Shown: in pieces, positions 43,236-55,320 of the stretch
Layout: every line of letters begins with the position of its first letter
Numbering within the stretch: position 1 is the stretch's first letter
From: Protonemura montana
Lineage: Eukaryota; Arthropoda; Insecta; Plecoptera; Nemouridae
DNA: 64,000 nt
NCBI GenBank assembly: GCA_947568835.1
Contig: OX387611.1
Span: 1,368,001 to 1,432,000, forward strand
Reading direction: 5' to 3'
Made by a program: the position numbers and the translations under genes
The notes under the pieces: generated by a model
The model's database searches: none
Told to the model about the DNA's origin: nothing
Seen by the model: the letters and a program-made list of their open reading frames with translations, nothing else

Positions 43236-44108
43236 TCAGCCTGTAGATATTTGCTCTGCAGGTAACAGTGGCAGCACCATCAGGAGTTGGTCCACTCTCT
43301 TGGCCGCTGGGTTGTCCCTTATCAGGTCGGTGATGTCCAGGACCTTTGCTTTTTGTAGAACCGCCTGTGTATAATGATTCCAGCAGCCCTTACACGTGGC
43401 TTCTGGAAAAACCTTTTTGGCTGATCTTTGGAGCCCAGCCTTGTCCGTGATTATCAGTCTCAGGGACATTCCCGCAGATGCTAGGTTGTCTTTTAGGTAT
43501 TGCAGGACAATCCGGTACGCCTCAGTTGTACGATCGCTCATCTGGTCATGGACGACTGGAATGGCCTGAAAACAAATATTTCAATATTTCAAAATCTTGA
43601 CAAAACATCGCCGTAAAAGAAAGATCTGTTGGAAAAGTGACACCATGAGCAGAGAGCGATCCCTGGTTGTTTTAAACACACATATATATATAAAATATAT
43701 GGTTCGAAAGAAAGTCCACACATTAAAATGTCTTTACGAGTGGAGAATGTAATATTTCTGTTGCTTGCAGAATGAAAACGATGGAATGAATCTATTTTCT
43801 ATGTTGGAAAACATACCTGGCCCTGAATAATCACGTGCGCAGTGAAAAGCTGGTGGCTGCGTAGAGCCGCAGGGACAACGAAGACTGTCCCGTCCATGTG
43901 TATTTCTGGAGTTCCAGCCAACAGCTGCGAGCACATGGTGGGAGAGTCTTAAACTACACCCATAGATGCATTTATTTCTAGAACTGCCCGGCAGTGTTTC
44001 TGGGTTTGCACCCAACGCTGAGTCCAATCCTCTCCCTTGAAACATCTCCACGAAAATATTTTCATAGTCCGCTAGTGTGACAGAGGCAGCAGTGCTGCTT
44101 TGGGAAAT
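43236..44108 (-). pseudogene. MULE transposase relic, U1
   Basis: Two exon-like parts. The first (44108-43817; acceptor ATACAG, donor GTATGT) encodes TMCSQLLAGTPEIHMDGTVF and HQLFTAHVIIQGQ, the first catalytic Asp region of Mutator-like (MULE) transposases. The second (43565-43236; acceptor TTTTCAG) encodes AIPVVHDQMSDRTTEAY, LIITDKAGLQRSAKKVFPEA and CKGCWNHYTQAV, the second Asp and Cys/His region. The join is phase 0. U1 has an in-frame TAA in MGVV-stop-DSP (TTTA in U1 versus TTTTA in U2/U3), an upstream in-frame TAG, and no SWIM domain. It is dead, but it is the only copy with the second part. Confidence 0.7.
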
Positions 44109-44486
44109 CTGTATAAAAAATGAACATATTATGTTGTGTCCATGGTTTCCAATGGTTATATCGAGTAGTAAATCGATTACGATCGTAACGTCGTCCTGCA
44201 TGGCTATGCATGTGATGTCCGTATGTGATGTCGACGTGGTGGCTGCCATAAGACGAAAATGACCACACGGACACCTCGCCCTTGCGAGGAAACATCGCTA
44301 TCACTTCTAGATAGTGTTTATCGGTGATCTTCTTTGTTAAAGATGGGTCAAGAAACGGCCAATCGCCGCCCATGTGGGGCCCAGCTAGCTTAGCCCGCTA
44401 TCACCCCAACTGCCCAACTTAAGGCCAGCTTGCCCGCGCTTATATTATATTATATTATAAAACACGCTTTATTATCAGTAATTGTT

Positions 44487-45630
44487 TTAATCGCTCTCAG
44501 TATCGTCCAAGTCCTGAGCCTTGCTGATTTCGGCAAATATGGTTGCCTTCAACCGTCGGAGATTTTTTTTAAATTTTATTTGCTCCAGTTCCGAAGCAAC
44601 CATCGAGGCAAAATGTTCGATGTTTGATTGAAGTGGTGGCGGTGGAGTCATCAGGGATGCTGCCTGGCGTCTCCTGATATCGGTAATGATGTTTTGGGCC
44701 TCGACTAACAGCCCTGCACCGTCTTTTTCCCCGCGTTTGCGCTTGGTAGATTCGTTCCTATTCTTGGGTGACGGTGTTTCATCCATTTTCTCTGGCGACT
44801 GGCTCGTCTTTGGCTCGTCAGCCAGCTCACCGTCACAATCCTCTTCGAAGTGATTTACTTCGTCAATTGCCTGAAAATGAAGTATGGAAAATTTTAGGAT
44901 ATAAAATAGCTATGTGTAGGGCTCAACTTCTTAAAGTATATGACATAAGCAATAAAAGAAACGATATATTGTTAGGGCACTAATGTAGGCCTGGATTGTA
45001 ATGAAATGCTGGCTTTGATTAACTGTAGTTAATGAGAGCCGTTTAGAAGTATTAATTTTCAGGGGCTACTGACAAACGACAAATATTTTTTATTGTTGCA
45101 ACTATTGATAGGTATTAATCTTGCGGCACATACCTCACTACTCGATGTCTGGCTTGATAAGTTCGTTGAACCTTGCTTGTGCACCGTTTGCTGCTGCAAA
45201 AATCCAAGCTGTTCGAAGCACCACAGCGATGGTTTGTAGATGCTGTCCCGGCTGCACCCGCTCTTATTCTTTGAAGAATTCTTTAGTGCGAGGGCCTTCA
45301 AGTACTGGGTCCAAATGCCCACCAGCTTCTCCTTCACTTGGCTCGGTGTTGTGTTTAGCCTCGAAACTTGCATTACCATGGCGATTTCTTCATGGGCTTG
45401 CTGCCTTTTTGTTCCTGCAGGATATATCGTAGAATTAGTTGGGCATCAGTTCAGGTCTAATTCAGATGGTACATTCAATTGAGGTTATATAGAGAAGCAT
45501 TTTCCTACCTGTTGTGGTAATCATCCGATCCGACCTCATAGAGGCAAGGGTGTTGCTCATATAGGTATATGAGAAAGGTTGATGCCTCTCGCGACCACAC
45601 AGACTTTGTCACAGTTTCGCTATTGCTCAT
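44487..45630 (-). CDS. MADF-domain protein, U1
   Basis: Three exons: 45630-45509 (MSNSETVTKSVWSREAS, FLIYLYEQHPCLYEVGSDDY; donor CAG|GTAGGA), 45414-45134 (KRQQAHEEIAMVMQ, VKEKLVGIWTQYLKAL, YKPSLWCFEQLGFLQQQ; acceptor CCTGCAG, donor GAG|GTATGT) and 44870-44487 (acceptor TTTTCAG; KRKRGEKD, FASMVASELEQIKFKKN). Exons 1-2 form a MADF DNA-binding domain; the basic patch and final helix resemble MADF-protein C-termini. With the first acceptor of exon 2 the frame is off by one at an A5 run; an AG 10 bases downstream keeps it open (about 258 residues). MADF proteins bind DNA, often as Harbinger companions or as host regulators. A CCAAT-like GATTGGCTGG and a 13-bp-arm hairpin lie upstream. Confidence 0.7.
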
Positions 45631-45868
45631 TTTGTGAAAGATAACCGACGCCGAACTCGTATTACTGCGTCGAGATCACGATGTCAGCTGCAGATAAAGG
45701 CGGCAAAGCGGCATCGTGACGTAGGGATAATGCCGGCCTGTGATTGGCTGGTTTCGTTCAACTCCATTCAAGACTTGAAGGGAAATAGAACATGCTCTAA
45801 ACGAAAAAAGTTGAATTCAATTTTTCATTCAACTTTTGTTTCAACTAATTTTGCTTCAACTAGACCAT

Positions 45869-45923
45869 TTACACGGTTCAATTGCTTGAATTCAAGAATT
45901 GAAAGAAGAGTTGAACCGTGTAA
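45869..45923. repeat. Hairpin with 13-bp perfect arms, U1
   Basis: TTACACGGTTCAA and TTGAACCGTGTAA separated by 29 bases that themselves contain CTTGAATTCAAG. Upstream of the MADF gene, and repeated at 52699 (U2) and 59482 (U3). It could be the end of a fold-back MITE. Confidence 0.6.
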
Positions 45924-46656
45924 TTCAGGCTTTAGTACGCAGGTACTCGGCATCGGGGAAAACCGAAACAAGGTTTCAAATGCTTACACTGAGGTTTTTG
46001 CAGGTAAATAGCAGACAGCAACCTAATGTGGCTTTTTGGAGCCAGGCTGTCTCATACCATAGGTACCGAGAAAGTAGTGAAAGTAGGTTCTCACCATAAC
46101 TTCATCAGAATCAGAGTGGATTTGGCATGCCATACTGTCTGAGCTGTCTGAAGCCTCGGCCGCCACTAATGACTGTGTTGGTGTTCCTTCCTCAGGGAAT
46201 AACTCGCTCTCTCTTTTGTCACATTCTTGCCTAGTTCCTGGGACAAATCAAAGACTATCAGTTTAGAATACCAATGATATTTGTTTTAGCATGAGCCAAA
46301 GGATAACCCGGTTCTCTGAGATCACCGAAGTAAGCACCGTGAAAGATGTTTGCCACGTGGCGATTGCTGTATCTGCATTTATATTTAAATATTGACAAGT
46401 ATCACTGTTGAAGCTAGTTCAATTAAATGGGTAATAATAATAATAATTCGTAAGTATCCCTGATAACAGTTTGTAGTTGTAATTGCATATCAAACGAAAT
46501 GAGGATGCCATCGTCATTGTATTTTGTATATATTTTTTATTATTCCATCATTGATCGTATCACATGATCACATATCACATGATCAGATATCACATGATCG
46601 TATCACAGGAAAGTCACATAATAAAATACTACAAATAAAATACGTACATAAGTAAC

Positions 46657-48290
46657 TTATGCAGTTAAGTTCAATAACAAAAACATAGGGTGATATCTGG
46701 CTGTTATCAAAGAAACAGATGGGCCTTGGCCGTCATTGTCACTGTCAAAAAAGTCGCAATTTACTTTTCTGGGTCTTTTTGGATTTCGTGTCGAATCTGA
46801 ATTCGGCTCCGAACTCGAGCTGTTCGATAGATATGAATCGGGGTTTTGAATTGGTCTTTCTTCTCCTGGCGATGACAAAGTATTAACACTTTCTGGATTC
46901 ACTTGCCTTGTCACTAGATTCTGAGGCGTTCTTATGTTTTCGGGGTTGACGTCGCGGTTCTAGGGATGGTTCCGATCCTGAATCTAGATATACACTTGTC
47001 TTGTCACTGAGTTCTGATTCAAGGGATGATTCTGATCCTGAATCCGTATCCATGATTGATTCAATCGAGCTTCTCAGCGGTGGAACGGTCACTGCTATTG
47101 TGCGGGCCGCGTCCTCCCACGCACAATTCAGAGCCCACGCCTTTGCCTGACAAATGTTTGCCAAGCCCTGCAGCAGCCCCTCTGGTATCTGTAGGTGACA
47201 AAACGTACGTCCGACCAGTTGCTGTGGTAGGGTCTGCACATGTAGCTGGTCCGGGTTACTCGGATAGAAATATGAGGGTGCGTGTCCATGAGGGTGGAGA
47301 AAACTGACTTCAAGTTCCAGTGATTTTGATAGTTTTTGCAGGACACATGCAAGCCACCAGTCTCCGTTATAGGCTACGGTTACAAAACGGTGGACGTCGT
47401 CAAATGCCAGTACATTCATGGAAATTTCAACAAAATTGTCATTGGTGGTTTCGTAACTGTCATGTTCCGCATCTCATGTATATTCATCTTTCTTCTCATC
47501 AACAATATCAACAATTTTCTTTCCTTCAGAGAGAGAAAAAGGCTTTACAATCAAGGATGTCAGTGAATTTGGAAAGAACACGTGGTAGCTTCTGGTGCCT
47601 ACAATAGTTACCAGTGACTCAATGTGCTCTTTAAATGTGGCACCATTTAAAGACGTATTGCTTCATCTGATACAAAGGCAAATGTGACACTCCACACATT
47701 TTCTGTAGCCCACCGGTATATAATTCATCGGAGCCGTAATTTGGTCTTCGTATGGTTTTTGTAAGCTTGCTCTTGCTGCATTACGTTTGACCGACCTGCC
47801 GACTCACATCTCATGGCCCTTTGCCATGGGAAGTGGCAAGGAAATGCCACTCAGCTGAGAGTTGAAAACCTAGTTGATATTTTCTACCATGTAGTGTGAT
47901 AGTTTCTACTAGTCTAGTGTAAAAATCTAGTGTGACAGGTTTATACAATTTATCTTGTTCTTTGAAGAGTTTTTGGGGTGTCATTATCTGCGACTCGTAG
48001 GGGCGCTAAAGACTTGCCCAACCTGCCAGCTGCTTGACCGTCCCTCCGATGCCGTCGCTCTTCCCATGCGACGACGCCGTGAAGTGCCACTCCACGTCGG
48101 CTCCAACGTCTCTTTGATAGTGGCACAAGTTGGCAAAATTGTTCCTATTTTTACTACTGCACGGCTGCCCCATCAGAAAAATAGTACATTTTATTTACGG
48201 TATGAAATTTATTGCGCAAAAATCCTACGGGTTTTTTTTTTATGAAAAGATGCACTGCGACAGTGTTGTGGACCAAGCTCTCAGAAATTA
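46657..48290 (-). pseudogene. DDE-like pseudogene with SH3/Tudor-like end, copy spanning the U1/U2 border
   Basis: Same architecture as the U1 copy, but the C-terminal part runs past the unit junction and is present. The SH3-like frame (47419-46883) breaks near its end, because a 16-bp segment (TATTAACACTTTCTGG) absent from U3 shifts the frame into the Ser-rich tail with KRPRKVNCDFFDSDNDG (46914-46657). Confidence 0.55.
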
Positions 48291-48518
48291 CACGATTGCT
48301 CTTCTCAGCCCTCGTTGTAATATGCCACGAACAGATGGATGGTGGCAAACGTATTGTTCCAGTGGAACCTCTAGCAGCCCCAAAACGTAATAGAAAGTGT
48401 CTCTATTCAGTCTTGTCCAAGTACGAAGATCAAAATCGTTGAAATCGGTCACACGTTTATAATTTTTACCAATATTATCTTCGAGGTGGGCGGCGGCTGC
48501 TGCCATGTAGTACGCCAT
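48288..48518 (-). pseudogene. Harbinger-like N-terminal ORF, U2
   Basis: 76 codons, almost identical to the U1 copy (VTDFNDFDLR in place of VTDLNDFDLR; ends RRAIV). Palindrome cluster upstream at 48554-48656. Confidence 0.35.
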
Positions 48519-49551
48519 CTTGACTTGGAAATACGCAGTAATCCAGTCATAAAACCGCTCGCTAGCGGTATTACTAGTAACTCCGGCGCCATTTTCGAAT
48601 TGACCGCTTTAGGTCGGGTTTATATAATACCCACGGCGGTTTTATATAATACCGCCATAATCCCGTCGTAGTCCCACCAAGTGGCCGCGCTAGGTAAGGC
48701 CCCAGCTTGTTCAAAATGACTTTGCCCATTAAACTCATGGTACGTTTGTAAAGTGCAGTTCAAGTTGTTCATTAGTAAGTGTGTAGTTTTCTGTTGGCAT
48801 ACTAATGATCACAGTCAATTCTTCAATTAATTACATCCGAGATAGTACAAGGAGTCAATGTAATTTTCACGTATCAAGTTAACTTTTGCAGACTCATCCA
48901 TTCATAGATCAATTTCGTTACATAGAGTAGGTACCGGATATATTTTTCCATATATTTTCTTCCGTATGTTCTTCCTCATTTTGAGATTTCACCCACAGAA
49001 CAGATATCGGTTCTTTTCAGAACTACAAATTATTTTACAAAAGAGCGTGTCAAAGTGCACATCACTTACTATAATAATTCTAGTAACTAAAAATAAAGTT
49101 TTCTTCTTATTTAAGTATTTACAGTAACTATCTACACATAAAGAAACAATTAAATCTCATTTTTGTAACCATTTCTTAGGTCACCTAGATTTATTTACAA
49201 ATAGTATTGTAACGTAGTACACACGAGTCGTGAACAGTTTATGTTTATTTACAAGTGTACAATATTACTTTAATATCTAATATATGAAAAGATCAGACGA
49301 CAAGTCTATCCTAGAGAGTCCGAGAACCGAGTGAGTCTCTAAAACAGTTGCCCCGCTCTCTTTCTTCTCATCCACCCTGCCTGGTGGATTGTCAGAGTCA
49401 GAGTCGCCACAGTATCTTTACACTTTACAGTACCTATTTAAACAACAAAGAAAATTCATACCTACAAAACAAAGGTGATTGAATTTAATGAACTGAAATA
49501 CTTAATTTACTACTTAATTTAGCTTCATACTTTAACTTTCACTAGGTACTT

Positions 49552-49986
49552 TTAGTTCTGATTTAAATTTTGGTTACGTATATACTGAAATATTTCCTGC
49601 AAGGTGTTATTTACAGCCATTACACCGGATTGCATGTTGGCAATTCCTGCTGACTGGTCCCGAACAGCGCTGACCAAATCTCTCAGTGTTTCGTTGATCT
49701 CTCGGAATGCATCCAGGTGTGCTGCACCCCCGTTCACAACATCTTGTTGAAATTGTGAGGCGCGGTTCCTTTGGCGCGGCGGAGCAGACGGGTATGGGCT
49801 GGTTCGCGCTCTAACGGACGATGCCCTCGAAGTAGACGGTGTCGAGTGTTCAGCGGACGACTGTGGCACCGAGGAAGAAGCTGCGGCGCTGGGAGTTTCA
49901 AGGCGCTCTACGCGAGGTGGCTGCATCTGCAGGGCCTCGCCTCGCAGCACAAAAGCATAGTTTTCGGCTAAATCGCAGATCACCAA
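49552..49986 (-). CDS. Coiled-coil companion protein fragment, U2
   Basis: 144 codons, differing from U1 by one residue (VERLET for VERLGT). Same helical C-terminus. Confidence 0.4.
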   Translation of the reverse strand: MVICDLAENYAFVLRGEALQMQPPRVERLETPSAAASSSVPQSSAEHSTPSTSRASSVRARTSPYPSAPPRQRNRASQFQQDVVNGGAAHLDAFREINETLRDLVSAVRDQSAGIANMQSGVMAVNNTLQEIFQYIRNQNLNQN

Positions 49987-50634
49987 AAAATCGCTAGGTG
50001 GGAGACCGCATTTGATGTTCGATTGGTGGGAAGATTGTTTTGTAAGAATTTCAGTTGCGCTTTCAACTCTGGTTTTGTATTTGGTACGGTCAGGGTCTCG
50101 TTCTTCTTTTCACTCCACCTTACTTTGCTTGTGAGACTCGAATTTTTCCATCATCTCCTGCTAGGGCTCAGATGCCATTTTAATTTCCTCGCACAGGTTG
50201 CGCCTATCTGTCTTTGGCTTTTGGAAGCAGATGTCAAAATTCCCATTAAATATTTTTTCAATAAACATTTCCTTTTACCAGCAACCGTGTGCTCTGGATA
50301 AATAGCTGCCTCATTTTGCTAATAGAAAGACTTCCGGAAAGGTATTCCCTGCTAGTAGAGGCACGGCAGTAGTGAGGAAATGAATTGATGTGTTTTTTAA
50401 CTTTCGATATAAAATCTGCATTAGTCGCTCTGCTCCCTGTTTTGCCCTTCAAAGGTGATCTAGGGATGCCTGTTTTGAGGCCAAGAAGTTTTTTGATAGC
50501 GAAGTTGGTCATATACTCTATGCGTAACCTCATCTAATCATCTGGACTACACTCCCAAAGGTGGTCTGCCACTATCATGTACTGTGATCAGTTAAGGCTG
50601 ATTAAATATATTATTTTATTATTATTATTATTTG

Positions 50635-50938
50635 TCAGCCTGTAGATATTTGCATGGTGAAAAGCTGGTGGCTGTGTGGAGCCGCAGGGGCAACGAAGAC
50701 TGTCCCGTCCATGTGTATTTCTGGAGTTCCAGCCAACAGCTGCGAGCACATGGTGGGAGAGTCTAAAACTACACCCATAGATGCATCCATTTCTAGAACT
50801 GCCCGGCAGTGTTTCTGGGTTTGCACCCAACGCTGAGGCCAATCCTCTCCCTTGAAACATCTCCACGAAAATATTTTCATAGTCCGCTAGTGTGACAGAG
50901 GCAGCAGTGCTGCTTTGGGAAATCTGTATCAAAAATGA
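50635..50938 (-). pseudogene. MULE relic, U2 (second catalytic part deleted)
   Basis: Keeps TMCSQLLAGTPEIHMDGTVF and then runs from HQLF straight into MQISTG, because the sequence corresponding to about 43250-43850 of U1 is gone. The U1 nonsense change is absent here. Confidence 0.65.
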
Positions 50939-51316
50939 ACATATTATGTTGTGTCCATGGTTTCCAATGGTTATATCGAGTAGTAAATCGATTACGATCG
51001 TAACGTCGTCCTGCATGGCTATGCATGTGATGTCCGTATGTGATGTCGACGTGGTGGCTGCCATAAGACGAAAATGACAACGGAGACACCTCGCCCTTGC
51101 GAGGAAACATCGCTATCACTTCTAGATAGTGTTTATCGGTGATCTTCTTTGTTAAAGATGGGTCAAGAAACGGCCAATCGCCGCCCATGTGGGGCCCAGC
51201 TAGCTTAGCCCGCTATCACCCCAACTGCCCAACTTAAGGCCAGCTTGCCCGCGCTTATATTATATTATATGATATTATATGATATTATAAAACACGCTTT
51301 ATTATCAGTAATTGTT

Positions 51317-52460
51317 TTAATCGCTCTCAGTATCGTCTAAGTCCTGAGCCTTGCTGATTTCGGCAAATATGGTTGCCTTCAACCGTCGGAGATTTTTTTT
51401 TGATTTTATTTGCTCCAGTTCCGAAGCAACCATGGAGGCAAAATGTTCGATGTTTGATTGATGTGGTGGCGGTGGAGTCATCAGGGATGCTGCCTGGCGG
51501 CTCCTGATATCGGTAATGATGTTTTGGGCCTCGACTAACAGCCCTGCACTGTCTTTTTCCCCGCGTTTGCGCTTGGTAGATTCGTTCCTATTCTTGGGTG
51601 ACGGTGTTTCTGCCATTTTCTCTGGCGACTGGCTCGTCGTTAACTCGTCAGCCAGCACACCGTCACAATCCTCTTCGAAGTGATTTACTTCGTCAATTGC
51701 CTGAAAATGAAGTATGGAAAATTTTAGGATATAAAATAGCTATGTGTAGGGCTCAACTTCTTAAAGTATATGACATAATCAATAAAAGAAACGATATATT
51801 GTTAGGGCACTAATGTAGGCCTGGATTGTAATGAAATGCTGGCTTTGATTAACTGTAGTTAATGAGAGCCGTTTAGAAGTATTAATTTTCAGGGGCCACT
51901 GACAAACGACAAATATTTTTTATTGTGGCAACTATTGATAGGTATTAATCTTGCGGCACATACCTCACTACTCGATGTCTGGCTTGACAAGTTCGTTGAA
52001 CCTTGCTTGTGCACCGTTTGCTGCTGCAAAAATCCAAGCTGTTCGAAGCACTACAGCGATGGATTGTAGATGCTGTCCCGGCTGCACCCGCTCTTATTCT
52101 TTGAAGAATTCTTTAGTGCGAGGGCCTTCATGTACTGGGTCCGAATGCCCACCAGCTTCTCCTTCACTTGGCTCGGTGTTGTGTTTAGCCTCGAAACTTG
52201 CATTACCATGGCGATTTCTTCATGGGCTTGCTGCCTTTTTGTTCCTGCAGGATATATCGTAGAATTAGTTGGGCATCAGTTCAGGTCTAATTCAGATGGT
52301 ACATTCAATTGAGGTTATATAGAGAAGCATTTTCCTACCTGCTGTGGTAATCATCCGATCCGACCTCATAGAGGCAAGGGTGTTGCTCATATAGGTATAT
52401 GAGAAAGGTTGATGCCTCTCGCGGCCACACAGACTTTGTCACAGTTTCGCTATTGCTCAT
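51317..52460 (-). CDS. MADF-domain protein, U2
   Basis: Exons 52460-52339, 52244-51964 and 51700-51317 with the same splice sites as U1. It shares the A5 run at the start of exon 2, so the same choice between a one-base frameshift and the downstream acceptor applies. Differences include MLADELTTSQSPEKMAE in exon 3. Confidence 0.7.
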
Positions 52461-53471
52461 TTTGTGAAAGATAACCAACGCCGAACTCGTATTACTGCGT
52501 CGAGATCACGATGTCAGCTGCAGATAAAGGCGGCAAAGCGGCATCGTGACGTAGGGATAATGCCGGCCTGTGATTGGCTGGTTTCGTTCAACTCCATTCA
52601 AGACTTGAAGGGAAATAGAACATGCTCTAAACGAAAAAAGTTGAATTCAATTTTTCATTCAACTTTTGTTTCAACTAATTTTGCTTCAACTAGACCATTT
52701 ACACGGTTCAATTGCTTGAATTCAAGAATTGAAAGAAGAGTTGAACCGTGTAATTCAGGCTTTAGTACGCAGGTACTCGGCATCGGGGAAAACCGAAACA
52801 AGGTTTCAAATGCTTACACTGAGGTTTTTGCAGGTAAATAGCAGACAGCAACCTAATGTGGCTTTTTGGAGCCAGGCTGTCTCATACCATAGGTACCGAG
52901 AAAGTAGTGAAAGTAGGTTCTCACCATAACTTCATCAGAATCAGAGTGGATTTGGCATGCCATACTGTCTGAGCTGTCTGAAGCCTCGGCCGCCACTAAT
53001 GACTGTGTTGGTGTTCCTTCCTCAGGGAATAACTCGCTCTCTCTTTTGTCACATTCTTGCCTAGTTCCTGGGACAAATCAAAGACTATCAGTTTAGAATA
53101 CCAATGATATTTGTTTTAGCATGAGCCAAAGGATAACCCGGTTCTCTGAGATCACCGAAGTAAGCACCGTGAAAGATGTTTGCCACGTGGCGATTGCTGT
53201 ATCTGCATTTATATTTAAATATTGACAAGTATCACTGTTGAAGCTAGTTCAATTAAATGGGTAATAATAATAATAATTCGTAAGTATCCCTGATAACAGT
53301 TTGTAGTTGTTATTGCAGATCAAACGAAATGAGGATGCCATCGTCATTGTATTTTGTATATATTTTTTATTATTCCATCATTGATCGTATCACATGATCA
53401 GATATCACATGATCGTATCACAGGAAAGTCACATAATAAAATAATACAAATAAAATACGTACATAAGTAAC

Positions 53472-55092
53472 TTATGCAGTTAAGTTCAATAACAAAAACA
53501 TAGGGTGATATCTGGCTGTTATCAAAGAAACAGATGGGCCTTGGCCGTCATTATCACTGTCAAAATAGTCGCAATTTACTTTTCTGGGTCTTTTTGGATT
53601 TCGTGTCGAATCTGAATTCGGCTCCGAACTCGAGCTGTTCAATAGATATGAATCAAGGGTTTGAATTGTGTGTCTTTCGTCTCCTGGCGATGACAAAGAT
53701 TCACTTGCCTTGTCCCTAGATTCTGAGGCTTTCTTATGTTTTCGGGGTTGACGTCGCGGTTCTAGGGATGGTTCCGATCCTGAATCTAGATATACACTTG
53801 TCTTGTCACTGAGTTCTGATTCAAGGGATGATTCTGATCCTGAATCCGTATCCATGATTGATTCAATCGAGCTTCTCAGCGGTGGAACGGTCACTGCTAT
53901 TGTGTAGGCCGCGTCCTCCCACGCACAATTTAGAGCCCACGCCTTTGCCTGACAAATGTTTGCCAAGCCCTGCAGCAGCCCCTCTGGTATCTGTAGGTGA
54001 CAAAACGTACGTCCGACCAGTTGCTGTGGTAGGGTCTGCACATGTAGCTGGTCCGGGTTACTCGGATAGAAATATGAGGGTGCGTGTCCATGAGGGTGGA
54101 GAAAACTGACTTCAAGTTCCAGTGATTTTGATAGTTTTTGCAGGACACATGCAAGCCACCAGTCTCCGTTATAGGCTACGGTTACAAAACGGTGGACGTC
54201 GTCAAATGCCAGTACATTCATGGAAATTTCAACAAAATTGTCATTGGTGGTTTCGTAACTGTCATGTTCCGCATCTCATGTATATTCATCTTTCTTCTCA
54301 TCAACAATATCAACAATTTTCTTTCCTTCAGAGAGAGAAAAAGGCTTTACAATCAAGGATGTCAGTGAATTTGGAAAGAACACGTGGTAGCTTCTGGTGC
54401 CTACAATAGTTACCAGTGACTCAATGTGCTCTTTAAATGTGGCACCATTTAAAGACGTATTGCTTCATCTGATACAAAGGCAAATGTGACACTCCACACA
54501 TTTTCTGTAGCCCACCGGTATATAATTCATCGGAGCCGTAATTTGGTCTTCGTATGGTTTTTGTAAGCTTGCTCTTGCTGCATTACGTTTGACCGACCTG
54601 CCGACTCACATCTCATGGCCCTTTGCCATGGGAAGTGGCAAGGAAATGCCACTCAGCTGAGAGTTGAAAACCTAGTTGATATTTTCTACCATGTAGTGTG
54701 ATAGTTTCTACTAGTCTAGTGTAAAAATCTAGTGTGACAGGTTTATACAATTTATCTTGTTCTTTGAAGAGTTTTTGGGGTGTCATTATCTGCGACTCGT
54801 AGGGGCGCTAAAGACTTGCCCAACCTGCCAGCTGCTTGACCGTCCCTCCGATGCCGTCGCTCTTCCCATGCGACGACGCCGTGAAGTGCCACTCCACGTC
54901 GGCTCCAACGTCTCTTTGATAGTGGCACAAGTTGGCAAAATTGTTCCTATTTTTACTACTGCACGGCTGCCCCATCAGAAAAATAGTACATTTTATTTAC
55001 GGTATGAAATTTATTGCGCAAAAATCCTACGGGTTTTTTTTTTATGAAAAGATGCACTGCGACAGTGTTGTGGACCAAGCTCTCAGAAATTA
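53472..55092 (-). pseudogene. DDE-like pseudogene with intact SH3/Tudor-like ORF, copy spanning the U2/U3 border
   Basis: The SH3-like frame is uninterrupted here (54221-53472, 249 codons): FDDVHRFVTVAYNGDWW, FLHPHGHAPSYF, then long Ser/Glu-rich acidic tail with KRPRKVNCDYFDSDNDG. The upstream SDGAAVQ/SHGK blocks (55092-54808) are frameshifted as in all copies. Confidence 0.55.
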
Positions 55093-55320
55093 CACGATTG
55101 CTCTTCTCAGCCCTCGTTGTAATATGCCACGAACAGATGGATGGTGGCAAACGTATTGTTCCAGTGGAACCTCTAGCAGCCCCAAAACGTAATAGAAAGT
55201 GTCTCTATTCAGTCTTGTCCAAGTACGAAGATCAAAATCGTTGAAATCGGTCACACGTTTATAATTTTTACCAATATTATCTTCGAGGTGGGCGGCGGCT
55301 GCTGCCATGTAGTACGCCAT
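55090..55320 (-). pseudogene. Harbinger-like N-terminal ORF, U3
   Basis: Identical in sequence to the U2 copy. Palindromes upstream at 55356-55458. Confidence 0.35.

Larger units (their letters stand above)
39510..46916. repeat. Tandem unit U1 (7407 bp) of the composite 6.8-kb repeat
   Basis: The unit begins at GATTCTGAGGCGTTC, and the same junction recurs at 46917, 53719 and 60502. U1 is the most diverged copy and is 605 bp longer than U2 because it keeps a MULE segment (about 43250-43850). Gene-free parts include 41250-42135 (AT-rich, nothing recognised) and 45930-46650 (AT-rich, a 5S-like fragment at 46309-46339, a CACATGATC microrepeat at 46560-46610). Confidence 0.95.
46917..53718. repeat. 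Tandem unit U2 (6802 bp)
   Basis: Second copy, nearly identical to U3 and more distant from U1. It lacks the 605-bp MULE segment present in U1 (junction at about 50652). Other parts are collinear with U1. Confidence 0.95.
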
